From: Cyclobacteriaceae bacterium
GTDB taxonomy: Bacteria > Bacteroidota > Bacteroidia > Cytophagales > Cyclobacteriaceae
Assembly (NCBI GenBank): GCA_019638255.1
Contig: JAHBUD010000003.1
Span: 62,001 to 126,000 of the forward strand
Direction of reading: 5' to 3'
DNA length: 64,000 nucleotides
Of this stretch, positions 24,884 through 34,301 are shown piece by piece. The position numbers and the translations under genes are program-made. The first letter of the stretch is position 1. Each line of letters opens with the position of its first letter. Below the pieces are notes generated by a model. The model saw nothing but the letters and a program-made list of their open reading frames with translations, had not been told where the DNA came from and ran no database searches.

Positions 24884-27826
24884 CTACCGCTGAATTTCAG
24901 CTGCATGCCGCTCATAGGCATCTTCAAATCGTTGGGCCAAATCGTTTTCACCGTATTTGTAGAGCACACGCTGAAGCTCACCCAGTACCGCAACATTGTT
25001 ATACAGGTCACGGTTGATTTGTCCTTTACGGATCATATAACCGGCCATTTCATCTACCCGGCTGCCAATAACCGTTGCGATCTCAATAGCCTTTTCCGTT
25101 TCGCCTACTTCCATCAACAACTCAACGCTGAGGGCATTGGTGAAATCATATGGAACGCCAACGTCAGGCATTTTTTCAAGGCCAAGCAGCAATATTTCCC
25201 GTGCCTTCTCTTTGTTGTCTTCCGCAATCAACGCTCCCGCCAGTTCATTAAATGTTGAGCGGTGATTTTGAACAAAGCTTCTATAGTCTACACTGAAGTA
25301 TGCTTTCGGATCATCCAATCCGCGGAAGCGGAACTTTTCAGTAATATTCTTGTAAGAAATTTCGGTGTTCACCAACCTGTTTTGTGGAGTAGGGTTGCGA
25401 ATCGGTAAAATCCTGAAGGCATTACCCTCAATTACAATAAATGGTTTCAGATCAATATTGAATTGTTCAAGTGAGGTATTGTTTACATAAATAGGACGTT
25501 CCCAATTATTGGTTAATAACAGATCGATCAAGGCCAGGTCTTGCTTGAAGAGGCTGTTTCCTTTTACCCGCAGTCTTATTTCAGGTACCATTAAATCCTG
25601 CATGCTTTCCGGAACAATGCCCAATGATTTTACATGGGTTGTGTCAACCCTCAATATCAATTCCTTTGATGGTACCATGTTGGTGGTTCCGTATTGAGGA
25701 TGAATCAGGTTTTTACTTTCACGCTTAATCAAATCAATGTAGTCCGCCAGGTCGATGCTTTTGATCCCTGTTTCGTAATACATCAGGCCATCGTTGTAAC
25801 CGCCTTGACGGTAATGTTTTTCAGTAAGCGTGTAGGGGAAGGGCTCCGATTCGTAATGCTTGCGCATGCTTTGGGCAATGTACCAATCGGTATTGTAGTA
25901 GCTCAATACTACTACGCGCACATCGGTGCGAACACCTTCAACTTCTTGGGCATACCATAAGGGGAAGGTGTCATTATCACCCCCGGTGAAAAGGATTGCA
26001 TTTGGTGCACACGACTCCAGGTAGTTAGCGGCAGAATCTACCGAGAAGAAACGGTTGGAGCGGTTGTGATCATCCCAACCTTCAATGGCCATAAGGGCCG
26101 GGGCGGTAAGCCCGATTAAAGTAGCGGCAATGGCTGAAGTCTTATGATTTTTTAACAATCTGCCCAAGCCATCAGCTATCGCCATTACCCCAAAGCCAAT
26201 CCAGAAACAAAATGCATAATACGAACCTGCGTAAATGTAGTCGCGCTCTCGTGGTTCGGAGGGTGGTGAGTTGAGGTAAACCACCAACGCTACTCCGGTA
26301 AGGATAAATAACAAGCCTACTACAGCAAAGTTTTTCTTGTCGTTGAGGTATTGGTAAACCAGTCCGATCAATCCGATCAGCAATGGAATCATGAAGAAAT
26401 TGTTCCGTGCCTTGTCTCTCGAAACCATTTCGGGCACTTCTTCGAACCAACTGCTGGGGCCGATCCAATCGCCACCAATTTCGTCCGTTTCACGACCGGC
26501 AAAATTGAACATGAAGTACCGCACGTACATCCAATAGATCTGGTGAGAAAACATAAAGCCGATGTTATCGGCAAAGGTTGGCTTTTGCCCTTCTTTCAAT
26601 CCAAGTTTTGATCGGTATAAGGCCTGGTGCTGCCTGTCGGTGCTATAAATGCGAGGTAAAATGGTGCTGTGATTCGGATCGTATACATACGAAATCTTCC
26701 GTTCGGCAATTTCGTAGCGGTCTTTTCCTTTGCGGTATTGTGGAGCACCCTCCTTAATGTCGACCACCTGGGCGGTAAAATACTGACCGTATAACAGCGG
26801 CCGGCTTCCGTATTGTTCACGCTTCAGGTAGCTTACAAAGCTCATGATGTCGGATGGATCGTTTTCATCGATGGGAGGATTATAGTTTGAGCGAATTACC
26901 ACTACGGCATAGGAGGCATAACCAATAAGAATGAAAGCGGTGGAAAGCAAAAATGTATTCAGTGCCGATTTGTTGTTCACTTGCGTGTACCGGATGCCGT
27001 ATATCAATCCTCCGATAATCAACAGACTAAAAAATATTACCCCTGAGCCAAAGAACATGCCCAATGTATTTACAAAGAACACTTCGAATTTACCGGCCAG
27101 TGTTGGCAGTCCGGGTATAATGAAATCGTTGATAAAGATGATCAGCAACCCACTCACAACTAGTGTCGCTACGATGCCCCACGTTGAAGGTTTATATCTT
27201 TTGAAATAGAAAATCAGGCCCAGGGCAGGAAGGGTAACCAGGTTCAACAAGTGCACGCCAATGGAAAGCCCAATCATGTAAGAGATCAGAATGAGCCAAC
27301 GATTGGCTGTGGATTCATCTTCAATGACATCCCACTTTAACATAGCCCATACAACAAAGGCAGTAAACGCTGATGACATGGCATATACTTCGGCCTCCAC
27401 AGCAGAAAACCATATGGAATCGGCAAAGGTATTGGCCAGTGCGCCAACTACGCCTGCGCCCATCAACAAAAGCGTTTTATCGAAAGGTTGATCATCCGGG
27501 TTGGTGATCTTGAGGAGCTTTCTTCCGAAAAGGGTAATCGACCAAAACGTAAACAAGGATGCGAACGCTCCTGAGAGCACGCTCATAAAATTGATCCAAT
27601 AGGCAACCTTGGTAACATCGCCAAGAGCCAGGAAGGAAAACAACCTGCCCAATAGAAGAAATAACGGGGCGCCAGGCGGGTGAGGCACCTCCAGCTTATA
27701 CGACACGGCAATAAATTCACCACAATCCCAATAGCTGGCCGTCTCTTCCATGGTAATCCAGTACACCGCCAGGGTGATCAGGAAAATAGTCCATCCGGTA
27801 AGGTTATTAATCTTCTGAAAATTCAT
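24884..27826 (-). CDS. DUF2723 membrane protein (TMEM260/protein O-mannosyltransferase-like)
   Basis: A 980-residue protein with about a dozen N-terminal membrane helices and a large soluble C-terminal part. The DUF2723 signature is near the N-terminus: SYWDCGEFIAVSYKLEVPHPPGAP followed by LFLLLGRLFS. Its acidic and aromatic residues resemble GT-C glycosyltransferases; the eukaryotic homologue TMEM260 O-mannosylates proteins. The likely role is lipid-linked sugar transfer to exported proteins, but acceptor and sugar are unknown. The C-terminal region (TPR-like, EKAREILLLGLEKMP) could bind a partner. Confidence 0.83.
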   Translation of the reverse strand: MNFQKINNLTGWTIFLITLAVYWITMEETASYWDCGEFIAVSYKLEVPHPPGAPLFLLLGRLFSFLALGDVTKVAYWINFMSVLSGAFASLFTFWSITLFGRKLLKITNPDDQPFDKTLLLMGAGVVGALANTFADSIWFSAVEAEVYAMSSAFTAFVVWAMLKWDVIEDESTANRWLILISYMIGLSIGVHLLNLVTLPALGLIFYFKRYKPSTWGIVATLVVSGLLIIFINDFIIPGLPTLAGKFEVFFVNTLGMFFGSGVIFFSLLIIGGLIYGIRYTQVNNKSALNTFLLSTAFILIGYASYAVVVIRSNYNPPIDENDPSDIMSFVSYLKREQYGSRPLLYGQYFTAQVVDIKEGAPQYRKGKDRYEIAERKISYVYDPNHSTILPRIYSTDRQHQALYRSKLGLKEGQKPTFADNIGFMFSHQIYWMYVRYFMFNFAGRETDEIGGDWIGPSSWFEEVPEMVSRDKARNNFFMIPLLIGLIGLVYQYLNDKKNFAVVGLLFILTGVALVVYLNSPPSEPRERDYIYAGSYYAFCFWIGFGVMAIADGLGRLLKNHKTSAIAATLIGLTAPALMAIEGWDDHNRSNRFFSVDSAANYLESCAPNAILFTGGDNDTFPLWYAQEVEGVRTDVRVVVLSYYNTDWYIAQSMRKHYESEPFPYTLTEKHYRQGGYNDGLMYYETGIKSIDLADYIDLIKRESKNLIHPQYGTTNMVPSKELILRVDTTHVKSLGIVPESMQDLMVPEIRLRVKGNSLFKQDLALIDLLLTNNWERPIYVNNTSLEQFNIDLKPFIVIEGNAFRILPIRNPTPQNRLVNTEISYKNITEKFRFRGLDDPKAYFSVDYRSFVQNHRSTFNELAGALIAEDNKEKAREILLLGLEKMPDVGVPYDFTNALSVELLMEVGETEKAIEIATVIGSRVDEMAGYMIRKGQINRDLYNNVAVLGELQRVLYKYGENDLAQRFEDAYERHAAEIQR

Positions 27827-27944
27827 GATTTATAAAGTTCAAATTAAAGGCCTGCCCAGCGTTTAGGCCCTGGCAGATAAAGGGGCGAAAATACTGATTT
27901 TGGGGTTATATTCTGCGCTAATGAATACTAACGGTAGTTCTGTA

Positions 27945-28577
27945 TTATTTGTACACGATTATGTAGAAAACAAGCCACAAAACAAAGATTAAGACATAGG
28001 AGCTTACCACGATGAACCACACAATTTTCTTCTCTTTCCGGGCATAGTGATGGATGCCTCGCACCAGCAGGAACCAATAGACTACCTCAAAAACATTTAA
28101 CGCGCGTAGCGGATAGGCATAGCGGGTGTCGATGGAATAATAATCGACAAGATTAATAAAAGAAAGGGGATAGAAGGCGCCAATGTCGTTATAGTGCGGG
28201 TCGGTTTGAACAAACAAAAACCAAAGAATTTTCAGCAGTTCCGGAAGAAAGAATATAAACTCAGCGCCTAAAACAACGCTCCAGCACTGGCTATAGGTTA
28301 CCCGGTAACCATACATGAAACAACCTGCCCAGATCACGAAGGAGATTATGGTAAACTTCCACAGGTAAACCAAGGGCACAGAAATAAATTGCAGGGTGCT
28401 GATTAAACTTAAAATAGCACCTTCCGGCCGGTCTTGAAGGAACTCAAAGGCCGCAGTTTCGTTTTCAATGAAGGATTTTTTAATGTATAACAGCAAAAGT
28501 GTGAAGAGGCAGAGCAACAGAAAAAGAAGCCTTTTGTCGGCAGCGAATATTGATTTAGTTTCGTTTTCGTTTGGCAT
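27945..28577 (-). CDS. Hypothetical integral membrane protein
   Basis: Unrecognised. 210 residues with five or so hydrophobic helices: one near residue 20, a central pair, one near 105-120 around the segment AEFIFFLPELLKILWFLF, and two toward the C-terminus. Charged loops (HHYARKEKK) lie between the last two helices. The ATG at 28577 is preferred over an upstream TTG. It is divergent from a TPR protein gene 31 bp away. I see no catalytic motif; a small transporter-like or Yip1-like membrane protein is possible but unsupported. Confidence 0.6.
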   Translation of the reverse strand: MPNENETKSIFAADKRLLFLLLCLFTLLLLYIKKSFIENETAAFEFLQDRPEGAILSLISTLQFISVPLVYLWKFTIISFVIWAGCFMYGYRVTYSQCWSVVLGAEFIFFLPELLKILWFLFVQTDPHYNDIGAFYPLSFINLVDYYSIDTRYAYPLRALNVFEVVYWFLLVRGIHHYARKEKKIVWFIVVSSYVLIFVLWLVFYIIVYK

Positions 28578-28608
28578 ACAATGGGGCAAGCTTGGGTTCG
28601 GTAATTCT

Positions 28609-29817
28609 ATGCGTAATACTGCTCAGATACAACTAATTGGCATGATCGTTTTAAGCTTAGTCGCCTGCTTGCCCGGCAAAGCACAGCTTGAAGCAAAAAA
28701 AGACACGACCATTATCCTGATTTCGGATCTGGGCGTTCAATTACAGTGCACGGAGGCACTCAACGATCTTTATAATTTTAAGTTTGCGGATGCCGAATGG
28801 AAGTTCAGGTACCTGCGCTACAAGTACCGCTGGCACCCGCTTCCGTATTTTCTCATGGGCCTTATTGAATGGTGGAAAATCATGCCCAACACCCGAAATG
28901 AATCGCACGATAAAGTGTTTTTGGCGTACATGGACAGCACCATATTAGTAGCCGAGAATTTATACAAAAAGCATCCCCCGTATAAAATCGAGGCGGCATT
29001 TTTTCTTTCTGCTGCCTATGGATTTAAAGGCCGCTTGTATTCCGATGAATACCGTAAGCAATGGACGAAGGCTGCTTCTGCTGCAAAGAGTGCCATGAAG
29101 TACCTGGAAGTTAGCAAGGAAGGGCAGGATTTAAGTCCGGAGTTGCTGTTTGGCGATGCCCTGTTCAATTACTTCGCTGCGTGGGTGCCCGAGAACTACC
29201 CTGCACTGAAACCCATCATGTGGTTGTTCCCAAAAGGTGACAAGAAACTAGGCCTTGAGCAGCTGAAAGAAGTTTCCTACAATGCTTTTTACACCCGCAC
29301 CGAAGCCATGGTGTGGCTGATGCGGATTCTTAACAATTATGAGAATGATCAGGCAAGGGCCTTTCAGATCAGTGAGTATTTGTACGAAACCTATCCGGAC
29401 AACCCCCTTTTTCATCGGTACTATGCGCGCATGCTTTATTCCGTTGGAAGATTTGCCAATGCTGAGCCGGTAAGCAAGGAAATTATTTCGCGCATCGACA
29501 GCAGTATGGTGGGCTATGAAGCTACCAGTGGACGGTATGCTGCATTTTTTTTAGGGCAGATCAGCGAAGCAAGAAGGGACTTGAATGAGGCAAAAAAATA
29601 CTACGAATTGTGTGTGCGTTATGCCGAGGAGATTGAAGCCACCGACTCGGGTTACTACCTTTATTCGTTAATTGCCCTTGGAGAGATTGCCGAGAAGCAA
29701 GGGAATAAGGCTGAGGCAAAAAAGTATTTTAACAAAGTGAAGAAAAACTCCAAGCGTAAGGATGAAGCCTTTAAAGATGCCAAACGCAGACTGAAGAAGA
29801 TGGAGCAAGTGGATTGA
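28609..29817 (+). CDS. Exported tetratricopeptide-repeat protein
   Basis: A 402-residue protein whose N-terminus (MRNTAQIQLIGMIVLSLVAC, then LPGKAQ) reads as a signal peptide. The frame is open further upstream, but those codons overlap the divergent gene. Helical TPR-type repeats are visible in the C-terminal half, ending with EIAEKQGNKAEAKKYFNKV. It probably acts as a periplasmic or outer-membrane scaffold. A methyltransferase gene follows after 3 bp, so it may be the first gene of the glycan cluster transcript. It contains a T8 run (29545-29552). Confidence 0.72.
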   Translation: MRNTAQIQLIGMIVLSLVACLPGKAQLEAKKDTTIILISDLGVQLQCTEALNDLYNFKFADAEWKFRYLRYKYRWHPLPYFLMGLIEWWKIMPNTRNESHDKVFLAYMDSTILVAENLYKKHPPYKIEAAFFLSAAYGFKGRLYSDEYRKQWTKAASAAKSAMKYLEVSKEGQDLSPELLFGDALFNYFAAWVPENYPALKPIMWLFPKGDKKLGLEQLKEVSYNAFYTRTEAMVWLMRILNNYENDQARAFQISEYLYETYPDNPLFHRYYARMLYSVGRFANAEPVSKEIISRIDSSMVGYEATSGRYAAFFLGQISEARRDLNEAKKYYELCVRYAEEIEATDSGYYLYSLIALGEIAEKQGNKAEAKKYFNKVKKNSKRKDEAFKDAKRRLKKMEQVD

Positions 29818-29820
29818 TAA

Positions 29821-30795
29821 ATGCAAACAATGAAAAAGTTTTTACGGGTACTAAAACCGCTTGCGCCATGTTTTGAAGTCTTGCTGCTCCCCATTTCAAT
29901 CTTGGCAATTGTTTGGTTTCGGATTGCAAGGTACTGGGGTCTGAGAAATACACCGATTACAAGATTTCTGTTTCTCAAATTGGGCATGTATCCTGTAGTT
30001 GATCACTACTACGATCCGTTGTTCGATTACAGGCAACTCAGGGAGCAGAAGCCAAAAATCAGATTCGATTTTAATGTTACTGACCAGTTAAATGTGTTAT
30101 CAAGATTTTCTTTTCGTGAAGAGTTGAGCGCAATGCCATTGAAAAAACCCGTTGGACAATCTTTACAGTATTACTACGACAATGGATCTTTTGGTGCAGG
30201 AGATGCAGAATTTTATTACTCACTAATTCGGTTGGTTAAACCAAAAAGAATAATTGAGGTTGGTTCTGGATTTTCAACCCGGGTAGCTATAGCTGCAGTC
30301 CGGGAAAACAGCAGAACAGATTCAGCGCACGTATGTGAAATTACATGTATAGAGCCATATGAAATGCCTTGGTTGGAACAAACTGGTGTGAAACTCCTAA
30401 GAACCAAAGTGGAGGAACTATCGCCTGACATTTTTGATCCTTTGGAAGATGGCGATATCTTGTTCATCGACTCTTCCCATATAATCAGGCCGGGTGGCGA
30501 TGTTGTAACTATAATTCTTGATGTATTGCCCCGACTAAAAAGGGGAGTATATGTGCATTTTCACGATATCTTTATTCCTGATGATTACCCTGTAGCATGG
30601 TTAAGAGATGATTTCAGGATGTGGAATGAGCAATATATACTGGAGGCATTTATGATTGATAATAATTTGTTTGAAGTAATTTGCATGATGAATTTCCTGA
30701 GGAAAAATCATTTTGAAATTTTGAAAAGTGTATTTCCTGTGTTGGAAAAACAGCCTGATCGTGAGCCAGGTTCTTTTTGGGTAAGAAGGAAATAA
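29821..30795 (+). CDS. Membrane-anchored class I SAM methyltransferase
   Basis: 324 residues with a hydrophobic N-terminal segment (about residues 16-32), then a Rossmann methyltransferase core: motif I IIEVGSGFSTRVAIAA, later CIEPYEMPWLE, DGDILFIDSSH and GVYVHFHDIF. The DSSH and HFHDIF pattern is typical of Methyltransf_24-type enzymes in cell-surface glycan clusters. It begins 3 bp after the TPR gene and ends 7 bp before a polymerase-like gene, so all three look co-transcribed. The methylated substrate is likely a sugar, by context only. Confidence 0.75.
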   Translation: MQTMKKFLRVLKPLAPCFEVLLLPISILAIVWFRIARYWGLRNTPITRFLFLKLGMYPVVDHYYDPLFDYRQLREQKPKIRFDFNVTDQLNVLSRFSFREELSAMPLKKPVGQSLQYYYDNGSFGAGDAEFYYSLIRLVKPKRIIEVGSGFSTRVAIAAVRENSRTDSAHVCEITCIEPYEMPWLEQTGVKLLRTKVEELSPDIFDPLEDGDILFIDSSHIIRPGGDVVTIILDVLPRLKRGVYVHFHDIFIPDDYPVAWLRDDFRMWNEQYILEAFMIDNNLFEVICMMNFLRKNHFEILKSVFPVLEKQPDREPGSFWVRRK

Positions 30796-30802
30796 TTGCG
30801 CG

Positions 30803-32134
30803 ATGGAATTAAGGGATTTAATTACTACCCCATTACTCCTCCTTTTAATTTACAGTGTGGCTTACTTGGTTCGCCCGTTAATTACAGACGACCTTACCAG
30901 AAGGTATTTTTACCCTGCACTTACCATACGAATTTTTAGTGCGCTTGCGATCGGGTTCTTATATCAGTTTTATTATTCTGGTGGAGACACATTCAATTAC
31001 CATTCGCATGGCAGCCGACACATTTGGGAAGCTTTTATGGATTCACCCATGCTGGGTTGGAAGTTACTTACATCGAATGGAGAAATTATATCCGGAGCTT
31101 ATAAGTACACTTCAAAGATTGTTTTTTTTTCCGATCCAGCTTCATTTTTCGTGGTTCGGTTGGCAGCGATTTTTGATCTGCTCACATTTTCATCCTATTC
31201 GGCTACTGCGGTGTTGTTCTCGGTATTGAGTTTTTGTGGTGCATGGCTGCTATTCCTCACATTTTATAAACAATACCCCCACCGTCATAAATGGATTGCG
31301 ATAGCCACATTGTTTATTCCGTCTGTCGTGTTTTGGGGTTCAGGATTACTAAAAGATACAATTACACTTGCCGCTATTGGTTTCCTTACTTACGCCACCC
31401 ACCAGTTGTTTATTCAACGGAAGTTTTCGATCGCATCAGTTTTGCTTTTTCTCGTTAGCATATGGATTATTTTTTCAGTTAAGAAATATATCCTGATGTG
31501 TTTCTTGCCGGCATTATTACTTTGGATTTATACCCGCCAGTTAACCATGATTCGGTCTTTGGTGTTGAAGATTCTCATTGTTCCGGTCATTTTATTTTTT
31601 CTAGTGGGCTCAGGGTATTATGCCGTTTATCTTGTAGGCGAAAGCGACCAGCGTTATTCAGTAGACCGTATTGCTGTTACAGCTCAAATTACAGCCTACG
31701 ACATTGGTTTTTATTCAGGTAAGGATGCCGGAAGCACATATTCCATTGGTGAACTGGACGGCACATTCGGTAATATGATCGGCAAGGCACCACAGGCAAT
31801 AAATGTTTCCCTCTTCAGGCCTTACATGTGGGAGATACGAAATCCTCTCATGGCACTGACGGCCACAGAAAGTATTCTCCTGCTGTTTTTCACCTTGTTT
31901 GTGATCCTAAAATGCCGGGGTAAACTTATCAGAACGCTAAATGATCCTACTATTTTATTTTGCTTGATCTTTAGTCTCACATTTGCATTTGCTGTTGGCG
32001 TGTCAACATTTAACTTCGGAACGTTGGCGCGCTATAAAATTCCCCTCTTACCTTTTTTTCTATTGGCCCTTGTTTTAATTCTGGATTATTCAAACAACGA
32101 GAGAAACCGCCCAGTGTTAGAAGCAACAGCGTAA
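30803..32134 (+). CDS. Multi-pass membrane protein, possible polysaccharide polymerase
   Basis: 443 residues with roughly ten to eleven hydrophobic helices, a periplasmic loop rich in Ser/Gly/Asp (near GKDAGSTYSIGELDGTFG), and no soluble domain. This layout fits a Wzy-like polymerase or a GT-C-type enzyme, but I see no decisive motif, so the role is inferred from position between glycosyltransferase and flippase genes. It contains a nine-T run (31122-31130), a possible slippage site. Its last 49 bases overlap the end of the convergent GT4 gene. Confidence 0.6.
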   Translation: MELRDLITTPLLLLLIYSVAYLVRPLITDDLTRRYFYPALTIRIFSALAIGFLYQFYYSGGDTFNYHSHGSRHIWEAFMDSPMLGWKLLTSNGEIISGAYKYTSKIVFFSDPASFFVVRLAAIFDLLTFSSYSATAVLFSVLSFCGAWLLFLTFYKQYPHRHKWIAIATLFIPSVVFWGSGLLKDTITLAAIGFLTYATHQLFIQRKFSIASVLLFLVSIWIIFSVKKYILMCFLPALLLWIYTRQLTMIRSLVLKILIVPVILFFLVGSGYYAVYLVGESDQRYSVDRIAVTAQITAYDIGFYSGKDAGSTYSIGELDGTFGNMIGKAPQAINVSLFRPYMWEIRNPLMALTATESILLLFFTLFVILKCRGKLIRTLNDPTILFCLIFSLTFAFAVGVSTFNFGTLARYKIPLLPFFLLALVLILDYSNNERNRPVLEATA

Positions 32135-33159
32135 TGATCAACCACGGTTTTTCTCCCGGCAATACCAAGTTTACATCTCAATTCAGATTGTTCAATTAAC
32201 AGACTTAAACACGTAACCCACTCATCTTTTGAAGCACAAAGAAATCCATTGACACCATGCTCAATTATTTCAGTATTTACCCCAACGGGTGACATGATGG
32301 TGGGTATTTCAAGAGCCATATATTGAAGACCTTTAAGCCCGCATTTTCCCTTCGACCATTCATCATCGGGCAGCGGCATAATGCCAATATCGAAAGTAAG
32401 CAGGTCGTTAATTTCGTTGGCCAGGTTCCAGGCTTTTCCGGTTATGGCAAGCCTTTCGTTTTGGTATTGACTGTCGCCAATCACACGAATGGCCACCCGG
32501 TCGCCATATTTATTTTTGATTAATTCTAATGCGGGCAAAGCTTCTTTAAAATGATCGATGGTAGTTTTACTCCCGCTCCATCCGATGGTTACAACTGGAT
32601 TTGTTTCCCTTTTTTTTGGCACATACAGTTCAGTATCAATGGTGGTTGGTATAATCTTTACAGATGGATTAAACTGTAGGGCATAATTGGCAAGGTACCG
32701 ATTACCGGCTACAACGGTATGGGCCAATGAAATGATGTGGGCTGTTTTTCCCGGATTCTTTAAGAAATTGAATTTTTTATTTGGGCTTGTTGATGAAACC
32801 TGTTGTAACCAAATGGAATCATCAAAATCAAAAATTATTTTAGCCCCCGATCGAGACAAAAGCTTTTCAAAAAAAGTGGTTCCAAGCATAAACGCCTCTC
32901 GCTGGATAAATATGAAATCATAATTGTGAACATGAATCAAATTGCTTAATCTTTTAATAAAGCTTTTAATCAATATCCATCCTTTGCCGAGGTATTTTCC
33001 TTGCGAATAAAAAATCTTATCGTCCCTTTCATTTAAGAGAAACGAATGGGCAATTAAGTAGCCCTTCTTGTGGAGCAGAGGCAAATATTGTTCGTAGCGA
33101 AAGCGTTGTGAGGGCGATCGCCCTTCGCGGTGCATGTCAAGGAATAAGATCGACTTCAT
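32086..33159 (-). CDS. Glycosyltransferase family 4 (GT-B)
   Basis: A 357-residue GT-B glycosyltransferase. The C-terminal half shows TIGWSGSKTTIDH, the sugar-nucleotide-binding region GIMPLPDDEWSKGKCGLKGLQYMALEIPT and GVNGFLCASKDEW. It probably adds one sugar in the surface glycan. Its ATG immediately follows the epimerase stop (TAAATG). Its 3' end overlaps the convergent membrane-protein gene by 49 bp. This gene and the epimerase are the only minus-strand members of an otherwise plus-strand cluster. It contains a T8 run (32610-32617). Confidence 0.85.
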   Translation of the reverse strand: MKSILFLDMHREGRSPSQRFRYEQYLPLLHKKGYLIAHSFLLNERDDKIFYSQGKYLGKGWILIKSFIKRLSNLIHVHNYDFIFIQREAFMLGTTFFEKLLSRSGAKIIFDFDDSIWLQQVSSTSPNKKFNFLKNPGKTAHIISLAHTVVAGNRYLANYALQFNPSVKIIPTTIDTELYVPKKRETNPVVTIGWSGSKTTIDHFKEALPALELIKNKYGDRVAIRVIGDSQYQNERLAITGKAWNLANEINDLLTFDIGIMPLPDDEWSKGKCGLKGLQYMALEIPTIMSPVGVNTEIIEHGVNGFLCASKDEWVTCLSLLIEQSELRCKLGIAGRKTVVDHYAVASNTGRFLSLFE

Positions 33160-34155
33160 TTAATCTTTCAGCCAGATGCGCGGGAGCTTCTCCAGTATTT
33201 CAATGTTTTCAAATTTTGTACTTTCCTTGCTTCCTGTAAGTTTGACCCAATCAGCCATCTTCTTGAGGCCTTCCGGTAGTGATTTGTAGGTAATATTCCC
33301 AAAGATCTGTTGGCATTTTGTGTGATCCGACCAGGCATGCACAACTTCATTTCTGGATTCAGTGTATTGGATTTCGCCAACTATTCCCATAGCCCTCATC
33401 ACTTCTTGTGCAAGTATCTTAACTGTATAGTTTTGGTCGGCACCAACGTTGATAATTTCATTTCGGGCTTTTGGGTTCGTAACGGAGTTGGCCATCAAGG
33501 GAGCTATGTCCCCGATATAGCTGAAGGCACGTGTTTGCTCACCATCGCCAAAAATGGTTAGTGGTCTATTTTGCATCAGTTGGTTCATAAAAATGCCCAC
33601 CACGTTTCGGTACTTATCGCCTATGTTCTGGTATTCACCATATACATTATGCGGACGAAAGATGGTGTAATCTAGTCCAAACATTTCATGGGCGCATTTT
33701 AGATCCTGTTCTACGGCAAACTTGGCCACGCCATAGGGATCTTCCGGTGCCGGAACCATGTCTTCGCGCAAGGGTAATTGTCCCTTTCCGTAAACGGCAA
33801 TGGATGATGTAAAAACAAACCGTTCAATTTTGTGCTTTATGCTTTCGTTAATTAAGTTAATGCTGCCGATCAGATTGTTTTCGTAATTATACTTGCGAAT
33901 AAAATGACTAAGACCTTCAGCGGCATACGCTGCCAGGTGGTAAACATAATTAAAGGAGTATTTTTCAAATAATTGTGAAACCAACTGCTGATCGTTAATA
34001 CTACCTTTTACAAAGGTAGTGCCCTCTGGAATGTTTTCTTCGAAACCTCCGCTTAAATCATCAAGTATAATTACCTGATGCCCTAACTTTTGCACTTCCC
34101 GTGAAACGTGTGCGCCAATAAAACCTGCGCCTCCTGTAATTAATGATACTTTCAA
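33160..34155 (-). CDS. NAD-dependent sugar epimerase/dehydratase
   Basis: An extended short-chain dehydrogenase. Rossmann motif TGGAGFIGAH and catalytic YGVAK (in DPYGVAKFAVEQ) are present, plus IFRPHNVYGE and GDGEQTRAFSYIGD, the UDP-hexose 4-epimerase/4,6-dehydratase pattern. The frame opens at an ATG (34194), but a TAnnTTTG promoter box (34181-34174) lies after it. TTG at 34155 gives the classic start M-K-V-S-L-I-T-G-G (331 residues) and is chosen. It supplies an activated sugar; the product is unknown. Confidence 0.86.
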   Translation of the reverse strand: MKVSLITGGAGFIGAHVSREVQKLGHQVIILDDLSGGFEENIPEGTTFVKGSINDQQLVSQLFEKYSFNYVYHLAAYAAEGLSHFIRKYNYENNLIGSINLINESIKHKIERFVFTSSIAVYGKGQLPLREDMVPAPEDPYGVAKFAVEQDLKCAHEMFGLDYTIFRPHNVYGEYQNIGDKYRNVVGIFMNQLMQNRPLTIFGDGEQTRAFSYIGDIAPLMANSVTNPKARNEIINVGADQNYTVKILAQEVMRAMGIVGEIQYTESRNEVVHAWSDHTKCQQIFGNITYKSLPEGLKKMADWVKLTGSKESTKFENIEILEKLPRIWLKD

Positions 34156-34173
34156 TTTTTCAAATATTTGGTG

Positions 34174-34181
34174 CAAATCTA
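34174..34181 (-). promoter_or_regulatory. Putative -7 element for the epimerase-GT4 pair
   Basis: Minus-strand TAGATTTG followed by C is an exact TAnnTTTG match, 18 bp before the chosen TTG start. No -33 TTG is clear. Confidence 0.4.
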
Positions 34182-34301
34182 CTACAAAGCACAAAATGAT
34201 TCTTTATTTGAATTGGTAATAAGTGGCTTCCGGGGATTTCCAAGTTCCGTAGGAGCAGACAAAAGGACTATCTTGCGCAATTACTTTTATCAGATTTTCA
34301 G

